Shown piece by piece: positions 56,786 through 64,000 of a stretch of 64,000 nt of DNA. The DNA is taken from positions 1-64,000 of the forward strand of contig NZ_SMDC01000002.1 of assembly GCF_004343155.1 (NCBI RefSeq), in the 5' to 3' direction. The position numbers and the translations under genes are program-made. Source of the stretch: Marichromatium gracile. Lineage in GTDB: Bacteria > Pseudomonadota > Gammaproteobacteria > Chromatiales > Chromatiaceae. Positions within the stretch are counted from its first letter, which is position 1, and each line of letters starts with the position of its first letter. The notes below the pieces were generated by a model. The model did no database searches. It saw only the letters and a list, made by a program, of their open reading frames with translations, and was not told the origin of the DNA.

Positions 56786-57911
56786 CGTTGATGTTGCGGT
56801 TGATCAGGTCGTAGCCCTGTAGCGAGGGCAGCAGGTTGTCGACCACCCGGGTCCACAGTGCCAGCGGCGCGGCGGTGACATAGACCACGTCGCGCGGCGC
56901 GAGCCGGAACTGGGCGCCGAGCACCATTGCGGTGGCGTCGCGGAGGTCGAGCTGATAGATCTGGATCGGTCGCGTCTCGCCGCCGGGGCGGATGACGAAC
57001 ACCCCGGTGGCGTCGGCGCTGCCCTCGTTGAGCCCGCCGACGCTGCTCAGCGCCTCGGTCAGGCGCATGCCGTTGCGGCCCATGACCAGGGTGGTCGGTT
57101 GGCGCACCTCGCCGAGCACGAACACCTTGAGGGTGTCGTTGCGCGGCACGTGGATGATGTCGTTGGCGCGCAGCAGCCGGTTCTCGGTGAGCACCCCGTG
57201 CTGGAGCAGCGCCTGCAGCGAGATCCGCTGCTCCGCGCCGCGGCGGCTCAGCACCACGTTGTCCCAGTCGGCGTGTTCGGTCAGGCCGCCGGCGTGGTTG
57301 ATGGCATCGAGCAGGGTCAGCGGGATGTTGGTGAGCGGGCGCGGTCCCGGCTCCCTGACCTCGCCGGTGACATAGACCCGCTTGGCGTTGAAGGCGGCGA
57401 CGTTGACCTCGACCTTGACCTCCTCGATGTACTCCGAGAGCGCCTCGGTGAGACGCAGGCGCACCTCTTCCAGGGTCAGTCCCGCGACCGCGAGCTTGCC
57501 GACATAGGGGAAGTAGAGGGTGCCGTCGCTGTGGACCCAGGTGCCGGACTCGGCGGCGCTGCGATAGGAGCCGGCGGGGATGGTCAGCTCCTCGTGCTCG
57601 AAGACGATGATGTTGAGGATATCGCCCTTGCCGACGCGATAGGCATAGTCGGCGATCTCGCGCTCCAGCGCCGGGTTGTCGAGCGGGCTGGGTGGCGGTG
57701 TGCTGAGTTGCCGGATCAGCTTGAAGGTGATCGGGTGGATCTCGGCCTGGGCGGCGACCGGGGGTTCCTCGGCGGCGCTGCGTGGCTTGTCGAAGGTCAC
57801 CATCCGGGTGCCGGGGACCAGCGCGCAGCCGGCGCCGAGCGCGATCAGGCCGATCAGCGCGAGCGCGGCGCTCCAGCGGGCACGGGGCGAAGGCGTGTGA
57901 GTGGTGGTCAT
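56772..57911 (-). CDS. wza: Polysaccharide export outer-membrane lipoprotein
   Basis: A 379-residue Wza-type protein that forms the outer-membrane exit channel. The lipobox is LGAGC (Cys29). The Poly_export domain lies at about 90-180 (YRVGKGDILNIIVFEHEELT; HSDGTLYFPYVGKLAVAGL). Two SLBB domains follow (VYVTGEVREPGPRPL near 192; VFVLGEVRQPTTLVMG near 275). The C-terminal region after 340 should make the amphipathic helix barrel. It is the last gene of the minus-strand operon, 14 nt after wzc. Confidence 0.93.
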   Translation of the reverse strand: MTTTHTPSPRARWSAALALIGLIALGAGCALVPGTRMVTFDKPRSAAEEPPVAAQAEIHPITFKLIRQLSTPPPSPLDNPALEREIADYAYRVGKGDILNIIVFEHEELTIPAGSYRSAAESGTWVHSDGTLYFPYVGKLAVAGLTLEEVRLRLTEALSEYIEEVKVEVNVAAFNAKRVYVTGEVREPGPRPLTNIPLTLLDAINHAGGLTEHADWDNVVLSRRGAEQRISLQALLQHGVLTENRLLRANDIIHVPRNDTLKVFVLGEVRQPTTLVMGRNGMRLTEALSSVGGLNEGSADATGVFVIRPGGETRPIQIYQLDLRDATAMVLGAQFRLAPRDVVYVTAAPLALWTRVVDNLLPSLQGYDLINRNINVNTR

Positions 57912-57925
57912 CGGTGCATCCGGGC

Positions 57926-59965
57926 TCAGTGCAGATAACGGTGTTCGAGTGGGTCGACGGCGGTCAGCACCAGGCCGAGCGGCGCGCGTCGCGAGAGCCG
58001 CTCGAGCGCTGCGCGCGCCGCGCGCAGCGGGGTGCGACCGGCGGCGACCACCAGGAGCGCGTGCTCGACCAGCGCCAGCACCTGGATGGCGTCCTCGCTC
58101 GCGCGCAGCGGCGGGGTGTCGATCAGGATCAGGTCGTAGTCCTCGTCGAGACGGGCGAGCAGCGCGCCGAGCCGGGCCTCAGCGAGGAGCGGTGCCGGAT
58201 CGTCGAGGGCGGCGCCGGCGGGGAGCAGATCGAGCCCGGGCACGCGGGTGGGGACGATGCAGCGCTCGAGCGCCACGCCCTCGCACAGGTGCCCGACCAG
58301 CCCGGGCTGCGGTGCGGCATCGAGGCGTGAGGCGAGGTCGGGGGCGCGCAGGTCGAGCTCCAGCGCGAGCACCCGCAGCCCGTCGCCGGCGCACTGCTCG
58401 GCGAGTGCGGCGAGCAGGGTGCTGCGCCCGTCGCCGCGACAGGGTCCGACCAGCGCCAGCCGCCGGGGCAGCTGGCCGTCGAGCCGCTCGCGCAGCCGGT
58501 TGCGCAGTGCGCGCAGCGGCTCGCGCCACGCCCGCGCTGGACGCGCGCCGCGGCGTACCCGCACCAGCCGGGCGAGCAGGGGCGGGCCGCGCAGCGCCGC
58601 CGGGTCGCGTACCGAGTCGTCGAACAGGTCCTCGATCAGGGCGATGCCGAGCGCCCAGAAGCCGCCGAGCAACACCGCGACCACGGCATTGAGCGCGAGG
58701 CTCGGCCTGGCCGGGCGGGTGGTCGGCGTGGCCCGCTGGACCAGCACGTGGGTCGGTGCGACCAGCGCCGCGGCAAGCCCGAGCTGCCGCTGTGCCTCGA
58801 GCATCCGGCCATGGATCGCCTCGCTCACCTCCAGCTCGCTGTCCAGCTCGGCCTGGCGCTCGAGCAGCGCGGCATGGGTGTCGACCCGGTTGCGGTACTC
58901 CGCGATGGTGTGGGCGATCTGGCGGCCCTCGGCCTCGCTGATCGCCAGCGCCACCTGCTGCTCGGTGCGCCGAGCGCCGAGTTCCTCGTAGAAGCCCAGG
59001 GTCTCGCCGCCGCCGCCGACCACCGCCCGTGCCTCGGCGACGATCAGCTCGCGCAGCCGCTCGATCTGGGCGAACAGCCGACGGTACTCGGAGGATGCCT
59101 CGGTGCTGTCGACGCGCAGCGCCGCAAGCTCCTGGAGCAGGTCGTTGAGGTCGGCCTTGAGGGTGCGGATGTGCTCGCTGTTGGCCTGGGCCTGATCGGC
59201 GCTGCGTGCCGCCCCGGTGCGCGCCAGCTCGGTGTCGAGCGCGGCCAGCTCGGCGGCGAGCGCGGCCTGCTCGGTGTGGTTCTCCTCGGCCTGGGTGCGC
59301 AGTGCGCCGAGCTTGGTGACCAGGGTCTCGATCTGGGCGTCGAGGTCGATCGCCCCGGTCTCGGTGACGAAGGCGCGCTGGGCGGCGAGGGCGGCGAGAT
59401 AGTCGTCGCGCACCGCGCCGAGGCGTTCGTCGACGAAGGCGCGGGCACGCGCCAGATCGGCCTGCTGGAGCTCGACCTGGCTGGCGATATAGGCCTCGGC
59501 GAGTCCGTTGGCCAGTGCCGCGGCCTGATCGCGCTCACCGCTCCAGCCGACGATCTCGACCACCCGGCCGTCCTCGAGCTGATCGATGTCGAGGTGTGGA
59601 CGCGGGGTCAGGCGCGGCAGCAGCCCGCCCTTGATCAGCCGCCGCGCGGTGAGCGGTTCGCCCTGATCATCGCTGAGCCCGAGCGTGGCGATCACCCGGT
59701 CGAGCGAGGGTTCGAGCTGGCCGAGCGAGATCTCGGTGTCGGCGTCGAAGTCGTCGCTGCTGGTGAGGCTGGCGGTGGGGATGCCGAGCGCGGCGAGCAG
59801 GGTGTTGGCGCCGGGCGATTCGCGTACCAGCACCAGCGCGGTCGAGCGATAGGTCGGCGCGCTCGCCAGGGTGAAGAGCGCGACCAGCGCCACCACGGCG
59901 AGGAACAGGGTGGCGAGCGTGCGGCGACGCCGGATCAGCAGGTCGCGGATCTGTATCAGCTCCAT
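57926..59965 (-). CDS. Wzc-like chain-length/tyrosine autokinase with altered P-loop
   Basis: A 679-residue inner-membrane protein that controls chain length and export with Wza. A Wzz domain begins at 1 (helix at 18-34), a long coiled coil fills about 150-420, and a second helix is near 433-450. The cytoplasmic BY-kinase-like domain follows. Its Walker A reads GPCRGDGRST, with Arg514 where Lys is expected (codon at 58424-58426). Walker A' is ALELDLRAPD and Walker B LILIDTPP. The usual C-terminal tyrosine cluster is missing, leaving one Tyr (HRYLH). Loss or weakening of kinase activity is inference. It overlaps the ligase gene by 10 nt. Confidence 0.88.
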   Translation of the reverse strand: MELIQIRDLLIRRRRTLATLFLAVVALVALFTLASAPTYRSTALVLVRESPGANTLLAALGIPTASLTSSDDFDADTEISLGQLEPSLDRVIATLGLSDDQGEPLTARRLIKGGLLPRLTPRPHLDIDQLEDGRVVEIVGWSGERDQAAALANGLAEAYIASQVELQQADLARARAFVDERLGAVRDDYLAALAAQRAFVTETGAIDLDAQIETLVTKLGALRTQAEENHTEQAALAAELAALDTELARTGAARSADQAQANSEHIRTLKADLNDLLQELAALRVDSTEASSEYRRLFAQIERLRELIVAEARAVVGGGGETLGFYEELGARRTEQQVALAISEAEGRQIAHTIAEYRNRVDTHAALLERQAELDSELEVSEAIHGRMLEAQRQLGLAAALVAPTHVLVQRATPTTRPARPSLALNAVVAVLLGGFWALGIALIEDLFDDSVRDPAALRGPPLLARLVRVRRGARPARAWREPLRALRNRLRERLDGQLPRRLALVGPCRGDGRSTLLAALAEQCAGDGLRVLALELDLRAPDLASRLDAAPQPGLVGHLCEGVALERCIVPTRVPGLDLLPAGAALDDPAPLLAEARLGALLARLDEDYDLILIDTPPLRASEDAIQVLALVEHALLVVAAGRTPLRAARAALERLSRRAPLGLVLTAVDPLEHRYLH

Positions 59966-61422
59966 CTCGTGGCGTCGTCATGCTCTGGGTCGGGGACGAC
60001 CGCGGCGGAGGTTGTCGGCGCGTGTGCGGTCGGCGGCGGCCCATTATAGCGGCTGGCGGCCTCGCGTCGCGCGATCCGCACGGTGGCGACGATCAGCCCG
60101 TAGAGCATCCAGCTGAAGGCCGAATCGTAGGAGAAGTCGACGGTGGCGTGGATCAACAGTGCCAGCAGGGCGGTGGCGAGACAGTAGAGATAGCGGCGCA
60201 GCCGCGGGTCGCGGGTCTCGCGCAGCGCGCGCGCCAGCTCGACGACCACCCCGAGCACGAAACCGAGCAGCAACAGGGTGCCGACCGGACCGGCGTCGAA
60301 GAGGATGCTGAAATAGTAGTTGTGCGCCCCCGGCCAGGGGTCGACGAGATGGGCGAAGCCGCCGAGCCCGGCGCCGATCCAGCGCTCGCCGAGCAGCGCC
60401 AGTCCGGCCTCCCAGAACTCCAGCCGGAAGGTGATGGAGAGCTCGTTGACCTCGGCCCCGGAGGCCAGCCGGTCGGCGCTGAACACCACCACGTTGAAGG
60501 CCATGATCGCGACCAGCGCGACGAGGAAGCCGAGCCCGGTCAGCAACCGTCGCCCGCGCAACCCGGGGTAGAGCGCGATGAAGGTCGAGACGGCGATGAC
60601 GAAGGCGCCGGCGGCGCCCTTGGAGCCGGTGGCCAGCAGGTTGGAGATCAGCCAGGGGGCGCTCAGCGCGAGCACCAGCCGGGCGCGCCCGCCGCACTCG
60701 GGCCAGAGCGCGCAGCCGGCCATGAACACGAAGGTGGTGACGGTGCCGGCGATCTGCGGCGGCGCGAAGCCGCCGGCGCGGGTGCCGTAGAGGATCAGCG
60801 AGGGCTCGAAGCGCCAGTCGGCGCCGAGCCGGACCTGCAGCGCCTGCAGCGGGCTGGTGTCGATCTTGTTGGAGAGCACCAGCATCAGTGCCAGCGCCAG
60901 GCCCCAGACGAAGGTGAAGCCGAGGGTCAGGGTGAGGGCGCGGCGGTCGGTGACATAGAGCTGGATGAGGAAATAGAGTCCGACCCCGAAGGCGAGGTTC
61001 AACCCCATGCTCGTGCCGTGCAGCGGGTCGAGGCTCCAACCGTAGCTGGCGAGCATCCACAGCAGCAGCAGCGGCGGCAGGGTGTCGAGCGGGGCGATCG
61101 TCGGGGCGGCGCCGGGCACGCGTCGGGCGAGCAGCCGCGCGGCAAGCAGCGGCAGCAGCAGCGGCGCGAGCCCGAGGGCCAGCGGGTAGCGCTCGCCGAG
61201 CGCGCGTAGCGGCGAGTCGGTGATCAGGTTGATGTTCATCAGCAGCGCCGCGCCATAGACCACCAGGAAACCGGTCAGCGGCCAGCGCAGGCTCGCGGCA
61301 TAGAACCACAGCAGCGCGACCAGCCCGAGCCCGAGCCAGGGCGAGATCAGGATGGCGAGCACCGCGGGTAGCGCGAGCGCGAGCTGCAGGGTGGCGTTAA
61401 GGGGCGTCGCCAGTCGGTCCAT
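59956..61422 (-). CDS. O-antigen ligase/polymerase (Wzy_C) family membrane protein
   Basis: A 488-residue protein with about 12 helices. The large periplasmic loop in the Wzy_C region (about 330-375) has EFWEAGLALLGERWIGAGLG followed by AHNYYFSILFDAGPVG. The His in GAHNYY matches the conserved ligase/polymerase position. It either polymerises repeat units or ligates the glycan; family membership cannot decide. It overlaps the glycosidase-like gene upstream by 26 nt and wzc downstream by 10 nt, so all four minus genes form a tight operon. Confidence 0.88.
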   Translation of the reverse strand: MDRLATPLNATLQLALALPAVLAILISPWLGLGLVALLWFYAASLRWPLTGFLVVYGAALLMNINLITDSPLRALGERYPLALGLAPLLLPLLAARLLARRVPGAAPTIAPLDTLPPLLLLWMLASYGWSLDPLHGTSMGLNLAFGVGLYFLIQLYVTDRRALTLTLGFTFVWGLALALMLVLSNKIDTSPLQALQVRLGADWRFEPSLILYGTRAGGFAPPQIAGTVTTFVFMAGCALWPECGGRARLVLALSAPWLISNLLATGSKGAAGAFVIAVSTFIALYPGLRGRRLLTGLGFLVALVAIMAFNVVVFSADRLASGAEVNELSITFRLEFWEAGLALLGERWIGAGLGGFAHLVDPWPGAHNYYFSILFDAGPVGTLLLLGFVLGVVVELARALRETRDPRLRRYLYCLATALLALLIHATVDFSYDSAFSWMLYGLIVATVRIARREAASRYNGPPPTAHAPTTSAAVVPDPEHDDATRWS

Positions 61423-63379
61423 CCGGGCTCAGGTAGCGTGGCGTGGCGTCGAGGTCGAGTCGGATCGCGCCGTCCTCCAGCGCCAGGGTGCGCGGTGAGG
61501 GGCCGCTGTCGGGCAGCGCCGACTCGACCCGCACCCGCCTCACCCCGGGGTGCTCGATGGGGATGCGTACCGCTGCGCTGCCGCCCGAGCGGTCGCTCCA
61601 GGCCACCAGCAGTGGTGCGTCGTGACAGTGGAAGCGCACCACCACCAGACCCTGTTCGTCGCGCAGCAGCCGGGTGCGCCGCCAGTCGCAGCCGTCGAGC
61701 CGCTCGGTCATCCGCCGATAGGCGTGATAGGCCGGTTTGCGCCGCCCGTCGGCGTCGATCAGGGTGACCTGACGGAAGTAGCCGTCGCCCGGGCTGGCGC
61801 CACGCTCGGGGGCGGCGCGCAGCCCCGACCACAGGGTCAGGCGGAACCCGGAGCCGAGCAGATAGGCGTGACGCTTGACCACGTCCTCGGCCTGGGCGCG
61901 CTCGTCCTGATGGCGCCCGGCATGCTCGAGCGCGACCAGTGGCGCGGGCGCGAAGCCGTTGCGCGCGGCGGCGCGCTCGAGGTCGTCGATCCAGGTGCGC
62001 AGCTCGGCGTACTGGCGCTCGAGCGCCACCCCCGGGGCGGTGCCGATCCAGTGCTGGTCGAGATAGTCATAGGGGCGCTCGCCCCCGGCGCGGGCGCCGA
62101 GCCGGTCGAAGAAGGCATCCATGAAGCGGCGCGGGTCGGTGTCGCCGTGCCAGCCGGGACCGCGCACCATGCCGGCGATCACCTCGGCGCCGGGGTCGGC
62201 GGCGCGGATCGCGCGATGGGCGAGGATCAGGGTGTCGGCGAGGTCGGCGCCGTCGCCCTGCCAGTAGCGCTTGGCATAGGGTTCGTTCTCCACCGCCCAG
62301 CGCCGGATCGGCGCGCGCAGGCCGGGCATGTCGGCGCGCCCGTCGCCGTCGTAGCGCTCCACCGCGGCGCGCACGAAGGCGCTGTAGGCGGCGGTGTCAT
62401 CGGGCTTGCGCGGGATCGAGCGCGCCATGCGCTGGCCCGTCGGTTGCGGCGGCGAGGCGGTGAGGATGGGCACCAGATGGATGTTGTTGGCCTGGCTGTA
62501 GCGCACCAGGGCGTCGAGCCGGCTCCAGTCGTAGCCGGCCCAGCCGCCGTCGGCGTCGCGCCCCTGCACCAGGTTCCAGCTGAAGGCGAAGGTCGCGCCC
62601 TGTGACGCCCAGTGGGCGCCGAGCGCGCGCATGGTCTCGCCATAGCCCTGGTTCCAGGAGGTGTGCCGGAAGCGCAGCATGTTGGGGTCGAAGAAGCCGA
62701 AGGGCGAGTCCAGCGAGGCCTGCATCCGGGCCCGGTCGAAGTGGTCCTCGGGCGCCGTCTCGGGCATCGGCAGCGAGACCGTCGGGCGTTGCGCCGCCGC
62801 CCGCGCCGGTGCGCCGGCCAGGGCGGGGCGCACGCTCGGCGCGCCTGGCGGGCGTGCGCCTCCCGGGCCGCCGTCGACGACGATCAGCGCGTTCGGGGTC
62901 AGGCGCACCCGGGTCCCCGGGGTCAGCGCGTCGCGTCCGATCTCGTGTTCGCGCAACACCAGGGCGCCGGTCGGGAGCGCTCGGGTCTCGCCGCCGGGCG
63001 TCTCGATCCGCGGCGGCGTGCCGGCCACCACGCGTCCGCGCAGCGGACCCCGTCCCGCGCCTCCCTGGGGGACCACCACCCGCTCGCCCGGGGTGAGCGC
63101 GGCGGGGTCGACGCGGCTGTGACGCAGCAGCCGCAGTCCGCCGAGCGTCCGTGTGAGGGCGCGCCCGTCGGCGCTGATCAGGTGCACCCGCTCGCCCTCG
63201 ACCCGCTCCACTCGTGCCATGACCGGGCGCTGAGCCTGACCTTGTGCCGGGCGCTCGGCCATGGGGGCGGCGGGTCGGCCCCAGGGTGGCGGTCGGGGGC
63301 CGCTCTCGGGGGCGCAGGCCGGCAGCAGTTGGCTCGTCAGCAACAGGGCCAGGGTCGCGAGGCGGCTGGATGGTGTCAT
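61397..63379 (-). CDS. Lipoprotein with glycoside-hydrolase-like TIM barrel
   Basis: A 660-residue lipoprotein: lipobox LPAC (Cys22) and GGGAG upstream of the ATG. Residues 50-170 look like small DUF5666-like beta repeats (MARVERVEGERVHLISADG). A TIM-barrel glycosidase domain (GH39/GH5-like) covers about 215-560. The acid/base candidate is Glu366 in WAVENEPYAK and the nucleophile candidate Glu485 in LVALEHAGRH. The end is a beta-sandwich. As part of an export operon it may trim or release the polysaccharide from the cell. Exact family and substrate are uncertain. Confidence 0.75.
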   Translation of the reverse strand: MTPSSRLATLALLLTSQLLPACAPESGPRPPPWGRPAAPMAERPAQGQAQRPVMARVERVEGERVHLISADGRALTRTLGGLRLLRHSRVDPAALTPGERVVVPQGGAGRGPLRGRVVAGTPPRIETPGGETRALPTGALVLREHEIGRDALTPGTRVRLTPNALIVVDGGPGGARPPGAPSVRPALAGAPARAAAQRPTVSLPMPETAPEDHFDRARMQASLDSPFGFFDPNMLRFRHTSWNQGYGETMRALGAHWASQGATFAFSWNLVQGRDADGGWAGYDWSRLDALVRYSQANNIHLVPILTASPPQPTGQRMARSIPRKPDDTAAYSAFVRAAVERYDGDGRADMPGLRAPIRRWAVENEPYAKRYWQGDGADLADTLILAHRAIRAADPGAEVIAGMVRGPGWHGDTDPRRFMDAFFDRLGARAGGERPYDYLDQHWIGTAPGVALERQYAELRTWIDDLERAAARNGFAPAPLVALEHAGRHQDERAQAEDVVKRHAYLLGSGFRLTLWSGLRAAPERGASPGDGYFRQVTLIDADGRRKPAYHAYRRMTERLDGCDWRRTRLLRDEQGLVVVRFHCHDAPLLVAWSDRSGGSAAVRIPIEHPGVRRVRVESALPDSGPSPRTLALEDGAIRLDLDATPRYLSPDGPTGDAP

Positions 63380-63651
63380 CGGCGCTCCCGAGAGCGGGGT
63401 GGCATCGGTCTATTGTCGGTCGGCTGCGGGTGTCAGGTCCAGTGGCGATGGTTGCGCGGCGTGTGCGCGAGCTGCGCTGGAACAAGGTCGGTCCGGGGCG
63501 CTGCTGTTATCCTTCTATCTATCGCAAGGTCGCGATCCGTCGGTATCCCGCCGGCGCGGGCCGGTCAGGATGCGGCCGACTTGGCGTGAGGGCTTGAACG
63601 GTCGGGAGAACACGCAGTGGTCGGGATTGATCCATCCAGGGTGGTCGTGCG
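63380..63651. other. Divergent intergenic region of the polysaccharide locus
   Basis: This 272-nt stretch lies between the glycosidase-like operon (minus) and the flippase gene (plus) and should hold both promoters. No clear hexamer pair was found. A more AT-rich patch (TTATCCTTCTATCTATCGC) lies at about 63507-63525. Confidence 0.4.
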
Positions 63652-64000
63652 GTGACCGGCTCGCACCAGGGCGACGGCGCGTTGGGCGTGGCCGCGCGCG
63701 GCTCCTTGATCACCCTCGCCGGCACCTTCGCCGGCAAGGGGCTGGGCTTCGCCCTCAGGGTGCTGGTCACCCGACTGTTCGGCGAGGCGGCCTTCGGCGC
63801 GCTGGCGCTCTGTCTGCTCGTCGGCGAGTTCGCCCGCACCCTGGCGGTGGCCGGGCTGGCGCGCGGCGGCATGCGCTTTCTCGCGCTGGCGCTCGGCGAG
63901 GGTCGCCCCGAGACCATCCCGGCGCTGTTGCGTACCGTGTTCTCGATCCCGCTGGCGCTCTCGCTGCTCTGGGCCCTGGCCCTCTTCCACGGCGCCGATG
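63652..64000 (+). CDS. Polysaccharide flippase, Wzx/MATE-like (5' part)
   Basis: The visible part encodes the first 116 residues from a GTG start and runs off the window. It has GSLITLAGTFAGKGLGFALR, then RLFGEAAFGALALCLLVGEF, the pattern of the polysaccharide-biosynthesis/MVF-like flippases. Three hydrophobic helices are seen near 16-40, 46-62 and 95-112. It would turn the lipid-linked repeat unit to the periplasmic side. An upstream ATG is not in frame with this sequence, so a GTG start is assumed. Confidence 0.78.
   Translation, partial: MTGSHQGDGALGVAARGSLITLAGTFAGKGLGFALRVLVTRLFGEAAFGALALCLLVGEFARTLAVAGLARGGMRFLALALGEGRPETIPALLRTVFSIPLALSLLWALALFHGAD

Overview
The window is a high-GC, gene-dense stretch of a bacterial chromosome. 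Gene families and gene order point to a gammaproteobacterium, most likely a purple sulfur bacterium of the Chromatiaceae (Allochromatium/Marichromatium-like). This is an inference from PilB-PilC-PilD-CoaE, MlaA, grxD, rnt, a DUF2339 protein, the DUF6394/K+ channel pair, and an osmolyte amidotransferase typical of salt-tolerant species. No photosynthesis or sulfur-oxidation gene lies in the window, so the family-level call is moderate.

Layout. 1-464: end of a ribosomal operon (23S 3' end, 5S, intrinsic terminator). 465-1069: dispersed repeats. 1070-6890 (minus): ilvD, a YgiM-like SH3 protein, argF, argD and sodB, with an attenuator-like hairpin in front of argD. 7168-10920: a stand-alone AsnO-type amidotransferase, grxD, rnt, mlaA. 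10978-19619 (minus): pyrC, pckA, a small secreted protein, coaE, pilD, pilC, pilB, a NYN/cold-shock RNA-binding protein. 20093-27089 (minus): an acetate module (acs, exonuclease, CBS/DUF294 regulator, Na+/solute symporter, DUF4212). 27633-30604: thrC overlapping a LeuA/citramalate-synthase-like gene. 30561-39099: DUF2339 membrane protein, DUF6394, two-RCK K+ channel, hemerythrin, hemH, DUF971, aldose sugar dehydrogenase. 39653-46777: argG, universal stress protein, CPA2 antiporter, LpxH-like phosphoesterase, MIF-like tautomerase, GNAT, ampD. 46990-64000: an exopolysaccharide locus of two convergent operons. The plus operon has a B12-type radical SAM enzyme, GT2, molybdopterin oxidoreductase, sugar-phosphate transferase, AMP-forming ligase, zinc dehydrogenase and HldD. 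The minus operon has a glycosidase-like lipoprotein, O-antigen ligase/polymerase, Wzc and Wza. A cut-off Wzx-like flippase starts at the right edge.

How the parts work together. argD, argF and argG give three arginine steps at two loci. The acetate module joins uptake, activation and a predicted signalling pair. The polysaccharide locus holds initiation (WbaP-type), one glycosyltransferase, polymerisation/ligation, export (Wza/Wzc) and flipping (Wzx), plus an uncommon set of redox and activation enzymes that suggests a modified sugar or non-sugar substituent.

Most unusual signal. Five intergenic regions (480-746, 917-1022, 33265-33440, 39115-39560, 41055-41312) carry 7-bp tandem repeats of the form CAGYNNY. 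In four of the five these abut a conserved anchor beginning GATTGAACCGCAAAG. The three variable bases differ between loci but are uniform within the best arrays. Two arrays have exactly ten perfect copies of different heptamers placed the same way next to the anchor. This looks like a dispersed, possibly mobile or slippage-driven repeat family that named feature types do not explain.
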